The translations under genes were made by a program, and so were the position numbers. A DNA stretch of 42,498 nucleotides. Source: a candidate division WS1 bacterium. GTDB lineage: Bacteria > Armatimonadota > Zipacnadia > Zipacnadales > UBA5352. Below the pieces are notes generated by a model. The model made no database searches and had not been told where the DNA came from. It saw nothing but the letters and a program-made list of their open reading frames with translations. Below are positions 16,646 to 24,670 of the stretch, one piece after another; the first letter of the stretch is position 1; each line of letters starts with the position of its first letter. The stretch covers positions 1 to 42,498 of the forward strand of contig JAAYJW010000212.1 in assembly GCA_012522765.1 (NCBI GenBank). Direction: 5' to 3'.

Positions 16646-19600
16646 ATGGGCCGAAAGCCGGTCGTTCATGTGCTGGTGCTTTGCCTGATAGCGGCGGTGA
16701 TGGCGGTCGCCCCTGCCGGGGCGGCATCCATCGAGCGCGGCAGAGAGTTGGTCGCTCAGGGCCGCATGGCCGAGGCCGTGACAGAGCTTCAGGAGGTAGT
16801 CACGGCTGCGCCCGATCAGTTGGCCGCGCACTTCTGGCTGGGGCGGGCGCACTTTGGCCTCGGAGACCTCGAGGGCGCCGCGTCAGCATTCGAGACGGTA
16901 CTCACGGCAAAGGCCACCTCGCACGAGTCGCGCTACTGGCTGGCGGAGGTGCGGCGGTTGCAGGGGCGCCTGAGTGAAGCCGCGGGTCTATTCGAGCAGG
17001 TGCTTGCGGCCGACGCGGGACACGCACAGGCCCATGCGAGCCTTACCGCGGTTCAGGACGAGCTTGCGCGACGGGAGCAGTTGCTGGCGCCGGCGGCGGT
17101 TGACTGGGTGCTGCCGACTGAGAACCGCTACGTCGGGCTGGAGATCGGGGGCATTCCGGTCACGCCCGGCGACACCGCGATCTACTCCGATCACGTCTAC
17201 GACTACACCTTCTCCGACCCGCCTACGGACTGGATCATGGCAGGTGGGCTCTGGGAGACCACCAGTCGCTGGACCTGCAGCCCGCAGTGGTCGTGGCTGG
17301 GCGGCTTTGAGCCGAACGGCATCGCGGCTTTCTGGAACAAGCGGCAGTTCCTCGGCGACATCACCGTTGAGCTGTATGCGGCCTTCAAGATGGGCGTCAC
17401 TGAGGGTGTGCGCTCCTATCGCAACCCCAACGACATGAACATCACCATCTGCGGCGATGGCGCGAATCCCTCCAGCGGCTACAGCTTCATCTACGGTGGG
17501 GAACTGAACAGCTCCACCCGCATCATGAAGGGCACGCGCGTCCTCACGGAGAACCGCGACCCCGAAGCGCTCCTGCCGATCTTCGAGGACGCCTATCCGA
17601 GCACGTATGACTTCCACCGCAAGTGGTGGATGGTCAAGGTGCGCAAGTCCGGCGACACGCTCAGCTTCTGGGTGGACAACAAGCTGGTCGCCGAGACGCG
17701 CGATGATGAGCCGCTCGATGGCGGTCGCGTCGGCATCTGGGCCCGCGACAACGGTCTGATCCTCTCACGCATCAAGATCTACTACGAGCGCGAGCAGATC
17801 CCGCGCGATCCGGTGCCAATGACGCACCTTGCGGTGCGGCGGACAGAGCAGGTGCATCCGCGGCAGGCGACCCTGACGAGCGCCTCGCATCCGGCGATCT
17901 TCAACGATTTCAGCACCGATCTCGGCGGCGTCTCCGGTCGCGATGGCGACCAGGGAGCGATGGTCACTATCGCCGCGCCGGGAGCAGATGGCGCGGGACA
18001 TTGCGCCAAGCTCATCAACACCTACGCAGGTGGCACTTTTGCGGCCAATCTGCATGGCGGGCGCCTCGATCTACGCCAGCTTCCGCGCCTGTCCTTCGAC
18101 TACCGCCTCGACCCGAACGCCAGGGTAAACGTCCACCTCACGGTTGACGGTGAGCCGTGCGAGATCGTCTTCTCCGGGCCTGCTGAGGCCTCGGCAGGGC
18201 GGCAGCTTATTGGCCGCATAGCCGGCGTAAAGGCCGACGGCCAGTGGCATCATGCGCAGTTCGACCTGCTCGGACATGCCCAGCAGGCGTTCGGCGCTGA
18301 AGCCAAGCTCATCGCGAGCGACCTGTTCATCGGCAATATGAGCAGCAAGGACTACCTCGACGCGGGGTTCGGGGGTAACATCGCAGGCACCACGGTGCTG
18401 CTGGACAACCTTGGGTTGCACAAGCCCGCGCCGGGCACAATCACTGTTGCTGCCGCCGCGGCAAAAGGCGTCACGGCCACCGGGTGGGCTATCGGGCTTG
18501 GCAGCGATGGCAGCCGGCCCGCACCGGCGGAGGCGAACTCTGAGGACGGGACGGCCACGCTGGAGCCCACCAGGGATGGTGCGTGGTATGTGCATGCCAC
18601 GCCCAGACTGGAGGACGGTTCATGGGGCGAGGCTGAGACGCTCCTGGTGCTGCACGACAGCACAGGCCCCTCGGTGATCGGAGTAACCCCGGCGGGCAAT
18701 GCGCTGGCGGATGGAGGCCCGGTTCGCATCAAGGTCAGCGACGGCGGAGGTATTGGCGTCAATCCCGCCTCCATCAAGGTAGCCGTAGGTGAGCGGGAAC
18801 TGGGCATTGATGGCCGGAACGTCAGGTTCGACCCCGGGAGCGAAGAGGTAGTGGTGGATGTCGCCGCTCTGGGGATGTCGTTCCCGTCGGGCGGCACGCT
18901 GCCCGTCGAACTGCTCGCCGCGGCAGACCGCAACGGCGCCTCCATGGCGGGCGGCGAGAGGCGTTGGGCCTTCCGCGTGGGACCTGAGGTAGTTCAGAGC
19001 GCTCCGCCTGCGCCGGTCATCACGGTCGGCGACATTGCGCCGCTGGTGGACGATTTCGAGCACGACACGGGCGAGTGGAGCAACTGGGGCGCCGAGGGAG
19101 GCGCGGTTGTAAGTCTGGACCCAACCACCGCCGCAAGCGGGAAGTCTTCTCTGAGGCTGGTCAATCCGACCACCGGCGGCAGCTTTGGCGCGTACATCCG
19201 CAAGACGGCGTTCGACGCCGGCCGCTACCGCGTCGTGCGCTTCGCGTACAAGGTGCCGGAGCGGCTGCGCGCGGACATCATGCTGCACGTCAATGGGGCG
19301 CGCAAGAGCATTCGTTTTACCGACACCGACAGCAGCTACCAGCGGATTGGTGAAGTCCCGGATGTAGTGGCCGACAACACCTGGCGCTACGCGGAATTTG
19401 ACCTCTATCAGATGCTGCGCGCCGACGATCCGCAGGCTCCCGGCTACAACGTGCTGCAGATGTGGATCGCCGACAGCGGGTGGACGTCAAACGCGCCGGG
19501 GCAGATGTACAACATAGATGACTTCAGCCTGATCCCGATCGTGAGCGCCGCGCAGCCCGTGCGTATGGCGTGGCAGTTGCATGACATTGCCGGGCTGGGG

Positions 19601-20899
19601 GGCGTGAACTGGGCGATCGACAAGAATCCGTGGACGCAACTGCCGCAGCAGGTAGTGGCGCGGAGCAGTGAGATTGACTGGTCGGAGAGCGGAGATGTGG
19701 ATGGATGGCTGCATGTGCGGGCCGCGAATTCGGCGGGCAAGTGGTCGGAGACCGCTCACCGGCGCCTGCTGATTGACAGCTCGCAGCCAACCGCCGCCCA
19801 GGTATCGCCTGCAGCGGGGGCTCAGACGGCGACCTCAAGCCTCGTGCTGGACCTGAAGGATTCGGGCATTGCGGGAGTGGATCCGGGAAGCGTGGTGCTC
19901 AACGTGGGCGGCGAGGACTACTCCGTCTCGAACAACGGCCTGACCTATCTTTCCGATCAGGGCAGGCTGGTGTGGAACTGCGAGAACACCTCGCCCCAGC
20001 CGACGGTGTTCGCCGACGGACAGCAGATCGAGGTGACACTGAAGCGGGCCGCCGACTATGCCGGCAACCCGGTAACGGAGTTGCCAAGCTGGTCGTGGAC
20101 GATGGACTACTCGAAGGATAAGACGCCGCCGGTGATCGCGGAAATCGACTGCAGCACACACCGCTCGTTCCTGACGCAGACATTTGAGGACGGTGTGGAC
20201 GGGTGGGCGACGCGTGGCGGGGCCGAGGGCGCGCTGGTCGAGCATGACACCACGACTGCTGCGAGCGGTTCGGGGAGCGTGAAGCTGACGCAGCAGCGTG
20301 ACGACGGGCACATGCAGGCACTGCTGACGCCGCGGACCTTCCAGGCCGACCAGTTCCCGGTGATAGCTTTCGACTACCGCTTCGACAGTGGTACGAAGCT
20401 GGACCTGCTGCTGCACATGAACGGGCAGTGGTGGCCGGTGGCGATGACGGATGACCCGAGCGGCTCGATCGGCCGCATCCCCGGGATGCGCGCCGACGGC
20501 AAGTGGCACCATGCGTCAGTGAACGTGGCGCCGCTGCTCAAGCGCCATCAGCGCCAGGGTGCGCTCAATGTCACCGCGATCATGGTCGGCGACCGCAACA
20601 GCCGGGACAATAAGGTGGGAACGACGGCTCACTTCGACAACGTCATCATCGGCAGCGTCGGCACGGTGAAGCCGGTGTTCCGCTGGAAGGCCACTGATAC
20701 GACAGGTATTGCCGGGTACAGCTACGTGCTGGACCAGGAGCCGGCGACTGAACCTCCGGCGGAGTCGATGGGTGCGACGGCGGCGAAGAGCTTTGACGCG
20801 CTCACGACCGGCCTGTGGTTTATGCATGTGCGGGCAGTGGATGGCGCCGGGAACTGGGGCAAGCCATCGCACTACGCGATCATGCACTCAGCAGGATAG
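16646..20899 (+). CDS. giant secreted TPR / LamG-like / CBM-repeat protein
   Basis: 1417 residues. A signal peptide (1-27) is followed by about three TPRs (30-150), with the helix pairs QGRMAEAVTEL, LGDLEGAASAF and QGRLSEAAGLF. A LamG-like domain lies at about 184-385. Three homologous CBM-like beta-sandwiches follow at about 418-593, 801-968 and 1172-1341, each opening (F-x-D/FEDG), with HVNG or HMNG centrally and DGxWHHA/NTWRYAEFD near the end. Ig/Fn-like linkers alternate with these and end in AGKWSE or AGNWGK. The combination of TPR with surface carbohydrate modules is unusual. There is no cell-wall sorting or PEP-CTERM end. It lies 26 bases after the previous secreted gene. Likely surface scaffold or polysaccharide-anchoring protein. 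Confidence 0.75.
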   Translation: MGRKPVVHVLVLCLIAAVMAVAPAGAASIERGRELVAQGRMAEAVTELQEVVTAAPDQLAAHFWLGRAHFGLGDLEGAASAFETVLTAKATSHESRYWLAEVRRLQGRLSEAAGLFEQVLAADAGHAQAHASLTAVQDELARREQLLAPAAVDWVLPTENRYVGLEIGGIPVTPGDTAIYSDHVYDYTFSDPPTDWIMAGGLWETTSRWTCSPQWSWLGGFEPNGIAAFWNKRQFLGDITVELYAAFKMGVTEGVRSYRNPNDMNITICGDGANPSSGYSFIYGGELNSSTRIMKGTRVLTENRDPEALLPIFEDAYPSTYDFHRKWWMVKVRKSGDTLSFWVDNKLVAETRDDEPLDGGRVGIWARDNGLILSRIKIYYEREQIPRDPVPMTHLAVRRTEQVHPRQATLTSASHPAIFNDFSTDLGGVSGRDGDQGAMVTIAAPGADGAGHCAKLINTYAGGTFAANLHGGRLDLRQLPRLSFDYRLDPNARVNVHLTVDGEPCEIVFSGPAEASAGRQLIGRIAGVKADGQWHHAQFDLLGHAQQAFGAEAKLIASDLFIGNMSSKDYLDAGFGGNIAGTTVLLDNLGLHKPAPGTITVAAAAAKGVTATGWAIGLGSDGSRPAPAEANSEDGTATLEPTRDGAWYVHATPRLEDGSWGEAETLLVLHDSTGPSVIGVTPAGNALADGGPVRIKVSDGGGIGVNPASIKVAVGERELGIDGRNVRFDPGSEEVVVDVAALGMSFPSGGTLPVELLAAADRNGASMAGGERRWAFRVGPEVVQSAPPAPVITVGDIAPLVDDFEHDTGEWSNWGAEGGAVVSLDPTTAASGKSSLRLVNPTTGGSFGAYIRKTAFDAGRYRVVRFAYKVPERLRADIMLHVNGARKSIRFTDTDSSYQRIGEVPDVVADNTWRYAEFDLYQMLRADDPQAPGYNVLQMWIADSGWTSNAPGQMYNIDDFSLIPIVSAAQPVRMAWQLHDIAGLGGVNWAIDKNPWTQLPQQVVARSSEIDWSESGDVDGWLHVRAANSAGKWSETAHRRLLIDSSQPTAAQVSPAAGAQTATSSLVLDLKDSGIAGVDPGSVVLNVGGEDYSVSNNGLTYLSDQGRLVWNCENTSPQPTVFADGQQIEVTLKRAADYAGNPVTELPSWSWTMDYSKDKTPPVIAEIDCSTHRSFLTQTFEDGVDGWATRGGAEGALVEHDTTTAASGSGSVKLTQQRDDGHMQALLTPRTFQADQFPVIAFDYRFDSGTKLDLLLHMNGQWWPVAMTDDPSGSIGRIPGMRADGKWHHASVNVAPLLKRHQRQGALNVTAIMVGDRNSRDNKVGTTAHFDNVIIGSVGTVKPVFRWKATDTTGIAGYSYVLDQEPATEPPAESMGATAAKSFDALTTGLWFMHVRAVDGAGNWGKPSHYAIMHSAG
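17899..20896 (+). repeat. protein-level composite repeat (CBM-like + Fn/Ig-like) within the giant protein
   Basis: Three diverged copies of a roughly 170-residue carbohydrate-binding-like domain begin near 17899, 19048 and 20161. Each is followed by a short module with a Trp/Tyr-rich start and an AG-x-W end; the first two are additionally followed by an Ig-like unit of about 100 residues. Copies differ at most positions, so the duplication is old and not a recent DNA repeat. Confidence 0.65.
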
Positions 20900-20918
20900 C
20901 CTGAGGAGGATCAAGCGG

Positions 20919-20949
20919 GCGGCGCCTCACCGACTGACGGAGGCGCCGC
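20919..20949 (+). terminator. stem-loop between secreted-protein gene and GT-C gene
   Basis: GCGGCGCCTC at 20919-20928 is a perfect 10-bp inverted repeat of GAGGCGCCGC at 20940-20949, with an 11-base loop. It lies 20 bases after the stop of the giant gene. A T-run is absent (TTCGGCG follows), so it could be a Rho-independent-like terminator of reduced strength or an RNA-stabilising hairpin. Confidence 0.55.
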
Positions 20950-20967
20950 TTCGGCGTAGGAGGGAAC

Positions 20968-22719
20968 ATGACAGCAGATCTGCCGCAGAGCGAACCGGGG
21001 CCTGCCGGCACACAGGCGGGACGGATCGCCGCCGTGGTGGTGCTGCTGGGCCTCGCCCTCACGCTGCGCCTGGTCGGGATCACCTGGGGGCTGCCTGACG
21101 ACACGCACCTCTTCTCGTACCACCCGGATGAGTACCACTCCCTGCGCGGCGCCATCTCAATGGCGCTGGGCGACCCCAACCCGCATTTCTTCAACTACGG
21201 CAGCCTGTATCTGTACCTTGTGGGCATTGCGGCCGCGCTTTTTCGCCCGGAGATATTCGCTGCGCTGCCTGAGGCCACGCCGGGCGGCGCATTGCTGCCG
21301 GTGATGCTGCGGGAGTGGACGCTCATCGCGCGCATCGTGACGGTGCTGCTGGCGACCGCGACCGTCGCTGTTGTCTACGCGACCGCCGCCCGCATTTGGG
21401 GGCATCGCGAGGGACTGGCGGCGGGCCTGCTGCTTACGCTCGCGCCGCTGCATCTGCTGCATTCGCACTACGCCACAGTGGACGTCCCGGGCGCGTTCTT
21501 CGTGGCGCTCGCGCTCTACTTCTCCGTGGCGCTGGTCGATCGCCCGGACCTGCGGGGCATCATCTGGGCCGGGATCGCGACAGGCCTCGCCGCGAGCGTC
21601 AAGTACAGCGGCGCAGTCGCGATCGTTGCTCCGCTGGCGGCGTGGCTGATAGTGTGGCAGCGTGACCGTGGGACAGATGCCGCGCCGCGGTGGACGACGG
21701 TGGTTGCACTCCCGGTGGCGGCGCTGGCGGCTTTTGCGCTGACATCACCGTTCACGGTGCTGGACTGGCAAAGTGCATGGCGCGACATTTCCTTCGAGAT
21801 GGCGCACATGCGAGTGGGCGATGATCCGGCGATGCTGGCGATCTACCCCAGTGGTCCGGCATTCTACCTGCGGGAACTCATGATCGGCACGGGGGGCATT
21901 ATGCCCGTGGCGGCGCTGATCGGCCTCGTGGCCGGGCTGCTCGCGGGGAACCGTGCTCTGTGGCCGCTGCTGCTCTTCGGGTTGGCGGCGCTCAGCATGA
22001 CGGCCGGGACTGAGGTGCGTTACGCGCGGTATCTGATGCCGCTGCTGCCGGTGATCGCGATTCTCGCGGCCGGGGTGGTCTCGGTGGATCAGATCGCTGC
22101 GGTCCGGGGGCGGCTGCCGGTGTGGGGGATAGCAATCGGCGTCGCGATCATACTGGCCGGAGCCGCGCTGGGGGCCGCGGTGTTGGACCGGCGACTGCTT
22201 CACGAGCTTCGGGCGGAGGACCCGCATGCCGAGGCGTTGGCGCTGCTGGAGGAACGGGTGCCGAGCGGCGGCAGCATCGGATTTCTGACGGAGCCGTGGT
22301 TCTATCATCCGCCTGTGGACTACTGCAACGGTGGCGTAATGTTGCGGGAGCATCCTCTGTGGGGCGCATATCGCCGGCCGATCAGGGAACTGCGCGTGAT
22401 CGGGCTTGACGCGGACGCGCTGTTCGAGCAGCGGCCTGATGCGGTGGTGCTGACCGGCTTCGAACTGGCGGTGAAGCTTGCCGCGGGAGATCCGACGGCG
22501 GCCCGCTTCATGCGGGTCCTCAACGATCAGCAGTACGAGCCGGTCAGCTCTCCGCGAGGATTGGCGTGGAACTGGGCATCTCCGCGCCCGTGGGCGCAGG
22601 ACTGGCTCTATCCCTACCCGTGGATCGAGCTGTGGGTCCGGAGCGACACGGGTTCTCCGCCTTCTGACGCGCCCGTGACAGGCGAGGGCGACGGTGGTAT
22701 GATCGATGGGGCTGAGTAG
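20968..22719 (+). CDS. GT-C glycosyltransferase, dolichyl-phosphate-mannose mannosyltransferase (GT39/PMT) type
   Basis: 583 residues with about ten to twelve membrane helices. The first periplasmic loop holds HPDEYH at 52-57, the acidic motif expected of PMT/ArnT-type GT-C enzymes, followed by NYGSLYLYLVG; HSHYATVDVPGAFF and TGLAASVKYSGAV are typical downstream motifs. A soluble C-terminal periplasmic part (from about 415) contains the HPPVDYCNGGV region. It would transfer a sugar from a polyprenyl-phosphate donor outside the membrane, to glycan or protein. It is set off from the preceding gene by a strong hairpin and has its own AGGAGGGA binding site. Donor and acceptor are unknown; with neighbouring secreted proteins, protein glycosylation is a possibility. 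Confidence 0.82.
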   Translation: MTADLPQSEPGPAGTQAGRIAAVVVLLGLALTLRLVGITWGLPDDTHLFSYHPDEYHSLRGAISMALGDPNPHFFNYGSLYLYLVGIAAALFRPEIFAALPEATPGGALLPVMLREWTLIARIVTVLLATATVAVVYATAARIWGHREGLAAGLLLTLAPLHLLHSHYATVDVPGAFFVALALYFSVALVDRPDLRGIIWAGIATGLAASVKYSGAVAIVAPLAAWLIVWQRDRGTDAAPRWTTVVALPVAALAAFALTSPFTVLDWQSAWRDISFEMAHMRVGDDPAMLAIYPSGPAFYLRELMIGTGGIMPVAALIGLVAGLLAGNRALWPLLLFGLAALSMTAGTEVRYARYLMPLLPVIAILAAGVVSVDQIAAVRGRLPVWGIAIGVAIILAGAALGAAVLDRRLLHELRAEDPHAEALALLEERVPSGGSIGFLTEPWFYHPPVDYCNGGVMLREHPLWGAYRRPIRELRVIGLDADALFEQRPDAVVLTGFELAVKLAAGDPTAARFMRVLNDQQYEPVSSPRGLAWNWASPRPWAQDWLYPYPWIELWVRSDTGSPPSDAPVTGEGDGGMIDGAE

Positions 22720-22752
22720 GGAGAGAGCGCGGAGGGGACAGGCGGTCGGCTG

Positions 22753-23184
22753 ATGGAGCAGGCGCAGCAGAGTGTGGCGGGGCGCCGGATCGAGGCTGCG
22801 GCTTTGTTGCTGCTGAGCGTTGCGGTGTTGGTACTTGCGCGGCTGCTCGAGCCCAGTACGAACGGCCACGGTACGCATGAGGCAGTGATGTTGCTGCCCT
22901 GCGGCTTTCGGTGGCTGACAGGGCTGCCCTGCCCGGCCTGCGGGCTGACCACCGCGTTCACGCTGATGGCGCGAGGGGACGTGGCGGGCGCCGTGGCGGC
23001 GCATCTGCTCGGGCCGGTGTTGTATGCGGCGACGTGGATGCTCGGCGCCGGGGCGGCGGTGGCGCTGCTTCGCGGCACGCCCGCGCTCCCTGCCACGGTG
23101 ATGCGTCCGCGGGCCGCACGGATATTGCTGATAGCGTTCGGCGTTGCGTGGGCGGTCAACCTTTTGCGTCATTTTGCGGGTTGA
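22753..23184 (+). CDS. DUF2752-type membrane protein
   Basis: 143 residues with three or four hydrophobic segments and the diagnostic CPACGLT motif at 60-66, followed by ARGD, as in DUF2752 proteins. The family is widespread, membrane-bound and of unknown function; the Cys pair suggests metal or redox binding. It sits 33 bases after the GT-C gene and before the promoter of the export genes. Its presence in a polysaccharide locus may be incidental. Confidence 0.8.
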   Translation: MEQAQQSVAGRRIEAAALLLLSVAVLVLARLLEPSTNGHGTHEAVMLLPCGFRWLTGLPCPACGLTTAFTLMARGDVAGAVAAHLLGPVLYAATWMLGAGAAVALLRGTPALPATVMRPRAARILLIAFGVAWAVNLLRHFAG

Positions 23185-23212
23185 CGCGCCCGCTGTGGCC
23201 GAATCACTGCAC

Positions 23213-23241
23213 TTGCCCGGTTGCTGTTGCTGCGTTATACT
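23213..23241 (+). promoter_or_regulatory. sigma-70-type promoter for the export operon
   Basis: TTGCCC at 23213-23218 and TATACT at 23236-23241 are separated by 17 bases, a good match to the -35/-10 consensus. Transcription would start near 23248, about 35 bases before the ATG of the SLBB export gene, whose binding site is the GGGGGGA run at about 23266-23272. Confidence 0.65.
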
Positions 23242-23282
23242 GCCGCCTGCCCACGAAGAGATCTGCGGGGGGACTGCCCTTC

Positions 23283-24668
23283 ATGGATGCCCGTAGCGAG
23301 TTCCTGCGACTGATCGGCGTCAGCGTCGCGCTGGCTGCTGTCGTGGCGTGCCTGCCGGTGTGGGCGTCCGAGCCCTATCGCCTCGGGATCGATGACGTGA
23401 TCGCCGTGCACGTGCTGTATCACGATGATTTGAGCGTGCCGGCGGCGACGGTGGGGCCTGACGGCATGGTGAGCCTCCCGGTGGTGGGGGAGATCACCGC
23501 TTCCGGCCTGAGCACCGCCGAGCTTGCAGGTGAGATTGCGCGCCTGCTTGCGGCGGAACTTCGCGACCCGCGCGTGACGGTGCGGCTCGTGGCGAGGCAC
23601 CTCACGCCGATCTACGTGCTGGGTGCGGTCCGCTCCCCGGGCGCGTTCGATGTGACTGGTCCGGTGGGGGTGAACGAGGCAATTGCGCTTGCCGAAGGCC
23701 TCAGCCCGGCGGTGATGGGACGGCACGCGGTGGTGATCGACCGCGAGGGTAACGGGCGCGCGCTTGACTTCGGGGTGAGTGGCGCTGAGGTGGGCGCGGC
23801 AGAAATTATGCTGGCACCGGGGGAGACGCTGGTGGTCGGCCCGCAGCTTCTCCTGACCGTGACGGGCCAGGTGCGATCGCCCGGACGCTATCCGCTTGAG
23901 GAGGGCGCGCGTGCGGCGGAGTTGGTGGCCGTCGCGGGCGGGTTGACTGAGGTGGCTGCGGAGCGGGGCATGCTGGTGCGCGCCGATGGCACGACGGTTG
24001 AGGTTGACCTGACCGTGGCGGCGGCCGCAGATGCCGCCACGGATCTGCAGCTTGCGCAGGGGGACCTGCTGATCGTGCCGGAGGTGCGGCGGCGGGTCTC
24101 GCTGGTTGGCGCCTTCGGTACGCCCGGCCGGTACAATCTTGACGAGGGGGACCGCGTCTCGGATGCGCTTGCACTGGCGGGCGATGTCGCGGACGATGCG
24201 CGGCTGGACTCCGCGCTGCTGGTTCGCAGCGATGGCTCGAGCGAGCGAGTTGATGTCGCGGCGATTCTTGGTGCGGAGGAGACGGCGGCTAATCCGCGAC
24301 TTGAGGATGGGGACACGCTGGTGCTGCCGCGTGACACCGAGCGGGTTGCGGTAGTCGGGATGGTGGTGCATCCCGGGCCGATCACATTCAGGCCGGGAAT
24401 GACGCTGCTCGATGCCGTGGCGGCGGCAGGCGGATGGGAGCAGCAGCAGTCGCGGCCGGACAAAGCTGTGCTGTGGCGCCAGTCGGATGGGGGGCCGGTG
24501 ATGGCTGAGTTCGATGCCCAGGCGGTGTTACGCGGGCAGGAGGGTGTTGAGAATCCGGCCCTGCTGCCGGGTGACGTGGTCTTCATTCCGCGGGACGGCT
24601 CAATCACACGCGACGAGGTCGCGCGCCTGCTGCTGGGCGTATCGGGGCTGCTGCGGATCATGTTCTGA
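23283..24668 (+). CDS. polysaccharide export outer-membrane protein (Wza-like, SLBB domains)
   Basis: 461 residues. The N-terminus is a signal sequence with either a lipobox-like VVAC or a type I site after VWA. A Poly_export domain follows at about 34-105 (YRLGIDDVIAVHV...GPDGMVSLPVVGEI), then four SLBB-like units starting near 110, 191, 270 and 353, each with a V-G-x-V-x-x-PG core. Proteins of this kind form the periplasmic and outer-membrane conduit for capsular polysaccharide or EPS. The real start is the ATG at 23283; the frame upstream to 22911 overlaps the DUF2752 gene and is not coding. A promoter lies just upstream and the co-polymerase gene follows after 2 bases. Confidence 0.9.
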   Translation: MDARSEFLRLIGVSVALAAVVACLPVWASEPYRLGIDDVIAVHVLYHDDLSVPAATVGPDGMVSLPVVGEITASGLSTAELAGEIARLLAAELRDPRVTVRLVARHLTPIYVLGAVRSPGAFDVTGPVGVNEAIALAEGLSPAVMGRHAVVIDREGNGRALDFGVSGAEVGAAEIMLAPGETLVVGPQLLLTVTGQVRSPGRYPLEEGARAAELVAVAGGLTEVAAERGMLVRADGTTVEVDLTVAAAADAATDLQLAQGDLLIVPEVRRRVSLVGAFGTPGRYNLDEGDRVSDALALAGDVADDARLDSALLVRSDGSSERVDVAAILGAEETAANPRLEDGDTLVLPRDTERVAVVGMVVHPGPITFRPGMTLLDAVAAAGGWEQQQSRPDKAVLWRQSDGGPVMAEFDAQAVLRGQEGVENPALLPGDVVFIPRDGSITRDEVARLLLGVSGLLRIMF

Positions 24669-24670
24669 TC

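Noticed and set aside
21745-23172. Long antisense frame of 475 codons, and similar ones at 1940-2785, 7796-8920 and 15819-16727
   Set aside because: They lie opposite convincing genes, are Arg/His/Pro-rich and show no recognisable motifs; they are expected in GC-rich DNA where the antisense frame lacks stops.
22911-23282. N-terminal extension of the SLBB export frame
   Set aside because: It covers the DUF2752 gene and a promoter; the ATG at 23283 begins a proper signal sequence.
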